From assembly GCA_963969365.1 (NCBI GenBank), contig OZ017760.1:1550001-1614000 (forward strand): a DNA stretch of 64,000 nucleotides. The letters are read 5' to 3'. Each line of letters begins with the position of its first letter. Position 1 is the stretch's first letter. Position numbers and translations under genes: made by a program. The notes beneath the pieces are model-generated. The model saw nothing but the letters and a program-made list of their open reading frames with translations, was not told the DNA's origin and made no database searches. Of this stretch, positions 59,401 through 64,000 are shown in pieces. Origin of the DNA: Asterochloris sp. CNOR1 (taxonomy: Eukaryota; Chlorophyta; Trebouxiophyceae; Trebouxiales; Trebouxiaceae).

Positions 59401-60954
59401 CAGGTTCCCGTCTGACAGACAGCTCCCTGCTGCACACTTGACATCACCTACTGCACATGCAGCTGCATGCTGTTTGACACTCATGCAGCCATGTGCTCAC
59501 CTGGCATTGATGCAGCTGTATGTTCTGGACATTGATGGAGGGGAAAAGGTTCTGGAATAGCACAGTGGCCAGCTTGAGGTGCTCCTCTCTGCCAAAGCTG
59601 TTTAGCACCACCAGAGGGGCGCCCTGCACCACTTGAGACAGAAGCTGAGGCGAGGTGCTGAAGTTGCAGCCCACAGCATGGTTATGGCTTATCAGGGTCT
59701 CAGCCCCACGCAAGTGAGGCCATGCTGTATGCATCACAAACAACTAAGTGGCGCTGGCAGGCAGGCATCCAGTGGAGCACTGCAGCCACCACAACTCACA
59801 AAAGTGGCTGCGGGCTCTTTCTAGCTGTCACTGACAGAGACACTCTCTACAGGCGACTGCCACAGCACAGAACAAAACCAACAATTTCTGCAGCCGACCT
59901 GCCACAGGCTCTGGGGCACGCGAGGGCGCAGCTGTGAGGCAGCCACGTCCTTCATGAGCGAGTACTCATGAATCTTCATGGTCAAGGTGGGGCCCTGCAG
60001 TGCATGACGCATCTGAGGTCCCCCTCTGTAAAGTGTCAGTGGTGCTTGGTGACATGCTCTGCAGAGGAGCTTGTGTGGACACGTGGGTCTGGCCGCCCTC
60101 CAGTGCTTGTGGAGCGTCAGGGCCTTGAAAGGAGAGGTGCTGAGCCTCCGGGCGGTCATTGCAGCTGACTCACCCTGGGAGATTTGGCCACTCGCAGGTA
60201 GCATGCAGTCTCGGTGGCTGTCAGCAGCAGCATGTGCGTGACACCCAGCGGCCCTGCCACATGGACAAAGTCCTTCAAGCTATTGCGCTTGGACTCCTGC
60301 AGCAGCAGAAGCAGGTCCTAACGATCAACTGCTAAACATGTGGAAACGGCAGAAGTGCACCCAAGAAAGAGGCCCCCAAGCTGAGCAGGTGCAGCTAAGC
60401 AGCCTGTGCAGCGCGAGGTGCTGACTGCATGTGATAATCTCACGCAGATGCAAAGGCTAGGTAAGCTGAGGCACCAGCATGTTCCATGGAACTCTGTGCA
60501 ACATTGCAGGACTGGCCCTTCCCTCCAGACATCTGCAGCAAGACATCCCACCTTGAGCTTGGAGGCAGTGTTGGGCATCATCATACGCCGGATGTCATCC
60601 TCCAGAGGCTTCATGATGAGCTGCAAAGGGAAGCAGCTTTCAGCACGTTGCACGGATTGATCTGGATGTACAACAGAGGCAGGCATTGACTGCTCAGCAC
60701 AACAGGAGAGCAGCGTCAGGGCAGTCACAGAGCAAGTCCGCATCTTGACAGCTCCAGTGGGCTCACCCCATGCTTGCCGCGGCAGAACACAAAGGTCTTG
60801 GGATCCCCCTTCTTGCTGGGGTCTGTCTGCTCTGTGATGTGCGTGCGGTGCTTTCTCTGCAAAGCAAGCAGCCTCCTTTGATCAGAGTGGGCCCAAGGGA
60901 GGTTGCACAGCACGAGTGCCCATCTCAAATACTTACTCTGCGTGTCTTTGCCAT
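56481..60954 (-). CDS. PPAN: Peter Pan / SSF1 ribosome biogenesis protein (Brix domain)
   Basis: Needed for 60S subunit pre-rRNA processing in the nucleolus. Twelve exons join in phase: 60954-60937, 60856-60767, 60620-60552, 60296-60174, 59994-59899, 59623-59501, 59141-58998, 58468-58328, 57889-57716, 57383-57204, 56937-56790 and a probable last exon 56560-56481. The start MAKTRRKHRTHI matches the family, and its first exon has only 18 coding bases. Brix landmarks are PKTFVFCRGK, LKDFVHVAGPLGVTHMLLL, GPTLTMKIHEYSLMKDVA, LVVLNSFGREEHLKLATVLF, RIVLLSYDKATQRISLRHYS, YLTKGGYGSESEGED and LELEVVKVEEGLCQGKV. The tail is basic (RKRGPDAPSGGDSKRPRQ) and ends with an RGG/GRGRGRG tract typical of nucleolar RNA-binding proteins. 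Divergent from RPS10 across about 440 bp. Confidence 0.94.
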
Positions 60955-61393
60955 GCCTGCACTGTTCGATGGTGGATTCTCACTCCAGTCAGAGGCCAAC
61001 CAAGATTAGGTCTGGTCTACTTCGTGCTGCAGCCGCACTAAGAACTTCACTCTCTAGTCTGACAACCCGACAGCGGCCGGGCAAGCCGCGGGTGAGATGT
61101 AGATCATGCTGGCGGCCTCACCTGCTCCAGCGTGGTCCTGACCTGCAGCAAGCAGCTGTGCATGCCATGCGATCTGCTGGCTGCCTGGTGTGCTGCTTGC
61201 TCCATCTCAACAGCCTCTGCTGAGGCATGCCAGCGCTGGCTCTTAAACAAGTGTTTGCTGGTAGCACCCCTCCCGCAGTCTGCAGCCGCCGCCGCCTCAT
61301 GCCTTACCTCCCCATGCTGCAGCTCACCAGGAGTCGAGTTCTCCTTGAGAGAACGCGAGGCCTCAGCGCCGACTCCTACTCCAGACAGCAGCC
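60955..61393. promoter_or_regulatory. Bidirectional promoter of PPAN and RPS10
   Basis: About 439 bp between the ATGs of two divergent ribosome-related genes. No TATA box is evident. Head-to-head placement implies coordinated transcription. Confidence 0.55.
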
Positions 61394-63729
61394 ATGCTCA
61401 TCCCTAAGAAGAACCGCAGGGAGGTGTACAAGTACCTCTTCAAAGGTGCAGCCTTGTATGTTGTACATGTTGTGCAGGACCTCTGCAAGCCTATGCAAAC
61501 TGCATGTGGCAAAGCAAGCAGCATCAGGTTGCATGTGATGTAGCTTTTCCGCCACTCCTGCTGCATGTGGCAGTCCTGGATGCCCGCTATGAATGCTGTC
61601 CTGTGCACCTGTAGACATCAAGGCTGCATGATTTCAAAAGATGTGCACTGGCCTTGAAGCGCGACATGGGTTTGGTGCAGGCGGCAGGCAGACTCCTGCT
61701 GCAGGCAGCGCGCCTGGTCATGCCTGCCTGTTGCTGGGATGGCATGCTAACTGACATATGAGCTGCCAGATATTGACCCAGCTCTCATGTGTCTGACTTG
61801 TAGAGGGCGTCCTTCAGGCGGAGAAGGACTTCAACTTGGCCAGTCACCCTGAGATTGAGGGCGTCCCCAACCTCCAGGCGAGCTTCATTGGCTGCATCTG
61901 GGGCACTGACGTGCTGTCCAGGGCTGGCCTCCTGCTGAATGGTGCTCCTGGTCTGGGGGAGTCGGGCCACTGCTGGGTGTCCTGGCTGCAACGATGCCAG
62001 GCCTCTCCTGCCACCCCTGTCTATGAACTGGTCAAATGTCTGCTGGGCTTCTGACCCACACTCAAAGTGGGATCTGCTTCCTCAGGCTGCCTGGGTGCTG
62101 GCTGTGAGGTGGCCCACCCAAGCAGTACTTGCCTGCCCCTCCTGTCTCTGAGTCTGTCTGATGTAGTCGGACTTTTTGAGTCACTATGCCTGGAGACCTT
62201 CAGATGACAGCTGCATCAAGGAGCTACCACGCCAGGGGCCTTGCAGTGAAGTCGTAGTGCTGGGTCTTTTGGCTATGATGAGACTGCCCATCGGGGGCTT
62301 CCCTCCCCCCACTGCTCTGATCTGCAGATGTCAGCTGGGCTTCTGAGCCATAAACCCGGGGGGGTGCATTGAGGTGGGTCTGCTGGGTTTGTTGGCTATG
62401 ATGAGACTGCCCATGCGGGGCTTCCCTGCCCCCACTGCTCTGATCTGTAGATGTCAGCTGGGCTTCTGAGCTATCACGCCAGGCTGTTGCATTGAGATGG
62501 GACTGCTGGGTCTGTTGGCTTGGATGAGACTGCCTGTTGGGGGCTTCCCTGCCCCCACTGCTCTGACCTTCAGATGTCAGCTGGGTTTCTGAGCTACGAC
62601 GCCAGCTGTTGCATCGAGATGGAACTGCTGGGTATGTTGGCTTAGATGAGACTGCCCATCGGGGGCTTCCCTCCCCCCACTGCTCTGACCTTCAGATGTC
62701 AGCTGGGTTTCTGAGCTATCATGCCAGGCTGTTGCATCGAGATGGACTGCTGGCATTGTTGCCTTGAAAGGGACTGCCCCGCTGGGGCTTCCTACCCCTA
62801 CTGCTCTGACCTTCAGATGTCAGCTGGGTTTCTGAGCTATCACGCCAGGCTGTTGCATCAAGATGGGACTGCTGGGTTTGCTGGCTTGATGAACATGCCC
62901 ATCAGGGGCTTCCTTGCCCACACCGCTGTGATCTTCAGATGTCAGCTGGGTTTCTGAGCTATCACGCCAGGCTGTTGCATTGCGATGGGACTGCTAGGTT
63001 TGTTGGCATGGACGAGACTGCCCAAGGGGGGCTTCCATTGCCCCACTGCTCTGATCTGCAGTCGTCAGCTGGGTCTCTGAGCTGTCATGCCAGGCTCTTG
63101 CCTTGAGGTATGTCTGCTAGGCTTGTCGGCTTTGATGAGACTGCCCATCAGGGGCTTCCCTGCCCCCACTGCTCTGATCTTCAGATGTCAGCTGGGCTCC
63201 TGAGCTATCACACCAGGGCATTGCCTGCATCAAGGGGTGGACTGCTGGCTTTCATGAGACTGTGCATGGGGGGCATCCCTGCCCGACCTTCACATGCCAG
63301 CTGGCTTTCTGAGGTATCCTGCCAAGGCTTGCCTTGAGGTCGGTCTGTCAGATTTGTTGGCTTTGATGAGACTGCCCTCTGGGGGCTTCCCTGCCCCCAC
63401 TGCTCTGACGTTCAGATGTCAGCTGGGCTTCTGAGCCATCACACCAGGGGATTGCATTGAGGTTGGCCTGCTGGGCGCTGGCTGTCATGAGATCATCCTC
63501 CATGGCCCCACAGTGAGGTAGCTGCCTGGCCATAGGACCGGAAATGGGGCAGTGGCTGTGACGACACTGCCCTCTCACGACTCCCAGCCCTCCTGTCACA
63601 TGTGATCTTGGGATGTGAGCTTGGCGCGTTGAGGTTTGTGTTGGCTGTGCTGCAGGTCATCAAGCTGATGCAGAGCTTCAAGTCCAAGGAATTGGTGACC
63701 GAGCTTTTTGCCTGGAGGCACTACTACTG
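61394..63729 (+). CDS. RPS10: 40S ribosomal protein S10, 3' end beyond the window
   Basis: The start [17 protein letters not shown] (61394-61445), [20 protein letters not shown] (61804-61877) and [20 protein letters not shown] (63656-63729, continuing to HYYW) are the universally conserved N-terminal winged-helix part of eS10, which binds near the mRNA entry/decoding region of the small subunit. Exons join in phase. The second intron (61878-63655) starts with GC (CAG|GCGAGC), is 1.78 kb long and consists mostly of a satellite array. The remaining exon(s) of this roughly 150-180 aa protein should lie to the right of base 64000. Confidence 0.95.
62197..63480 (+). repeat. Satellite array of about 120-bp units inside RPS10 intron 2
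   Basis: At least ten diverged units follow each other, marked by CAGATGTCAGCTGGG near 62325, 62450, 62572, 62693, 62814, 62935, 63179 and 63412, and weaker at 62201, 63061 and 63294. A typical unit continues with TTTCTGAGCTATCACGCCAG, then GCTGTTGCATTGAGATGGGA, CTGCTGGGTTTGTTGGC, GATGAGACTGCCCATCGGGG and CTTCCCTGCCCCCACTGCTC. Spacing is about 121 bp. A further unit appears at 63941-64000, beyond exon 3. Confidence 0.93.
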
Positions 63730-64000
63730 GTGGGTCTGCCATGCTGCCCTGTCTCCAGAGCACATACATGATGTTGGATGAGGTGCGGGCTGTGAGGCTG
63801 CTCGGCCAAGGGGTTTCATTGATTTTGTCACTTCATGTGACTTTCTTCAATCTGCAGCTAGCTTGAGGTTGGGGTTTGGTGGGTGCTGATGGCTTCTTTC
63901 GCAACACATCAGCAGCAAAGAGCCTGCTAAGAGGCTGGGAGGGGCCTCCCTGCCCCTACTGCTGTGATGCATTACTGTCAGCTGGGGTCTGAGCCACTAT

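Noticed and set aside
62197-63480. Regular repeats considered as CRISPR or as a coding repeat protein
   Set aside because: Units of about 120 bp without unique spacers in a eukaryotic intron; every frame carries stops and the flanking exons join across it in phase.

Overview
The window is nuclear DNA of a eukaryote, most likely a green alga of the Trebouxiophyceae/Chlorophyta type. The genes are split into many short exons with consensus GTGAGT-like donors and TGCAG acceptors. The DNA is moderately GC-rich with much CTG/CAG low complexity. The recognisable proteins are eukaryotic or plant-like: MON1, ALDH12-type P5C dehydrogenase, PPAN/SSF1, RPS10, an FYRN/FYRC protein and Golgi GT8 and GT69 glycosyltransferases. 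I cannot name the genus. Exon models below were built by joining exons so that reading phase is kept and family motifs line up; most internal junctions satisfy both tests, while 5' ends are often uncertain.

Layout. 0.3-3.8 kb: MON1 (+), with an intron full of degenerate copies of its own exon end. 4.8-12.5 kb: a probable mobile island. It holds an intronless unknown ORF (+), a Crypton-like tyrosine recombinase gene with a GCR1-like tail (-), and, divergent from it across only 142 bp, a gene fusing an endonuclease-like domain to a protein-kinase domain (+). A 26-bp perfect palindrome lies on one side and a 37-bp tandem repeat on the other. 12.7-17.7 kb: a low-complexity unknown gene (+) with repeated W-S-S-D-A-E motifs. 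18.0-20.9 kb: a membrane-anchored SGNH hydrolase (-) whose catalytic serine position reads Asn. 21.4-24.5 kb: a WRN-like 3'-5' exonuclease with a Cys/His tail (+). 24.7-28.6 kb: a 12-TM MFS transporter (-). 28.6-31.7 kb: no convincing gene. 31.7-39.1 kb: an FYRN/FYRC chromatin-type protein (-). 40.3-42.4 and 43.2-47.5 kb: two tandem type II Golgi glycosyltransferases, GT8 and GT69 (+). 48.1-49.5 kb: a weakly supported unknown gene (-). 50.0-55.9 kb: delta-1-pyrroline-5-carboxylate dehydrogenase (+). 56.5-61.0 kb: PPAN/SSF1 (-), head-to-head with RPS10 (+, 61.4 kb to beyond the window), whose second intron is a roughly 120-bp satellite array.

The most striking structure belongs to no single gene. 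In at least nine introns of seven unrelated genes, a diverged copy of the adjoining exon edge is found inside the neighbouring intron ('exon-edge echoes'). Some copies still read like the protein. This, a high number of phase-verified GC-AG introns (four, perhaps five), and the recombinase/nuclease-kinase island are the best candidates for undescribed biology here.
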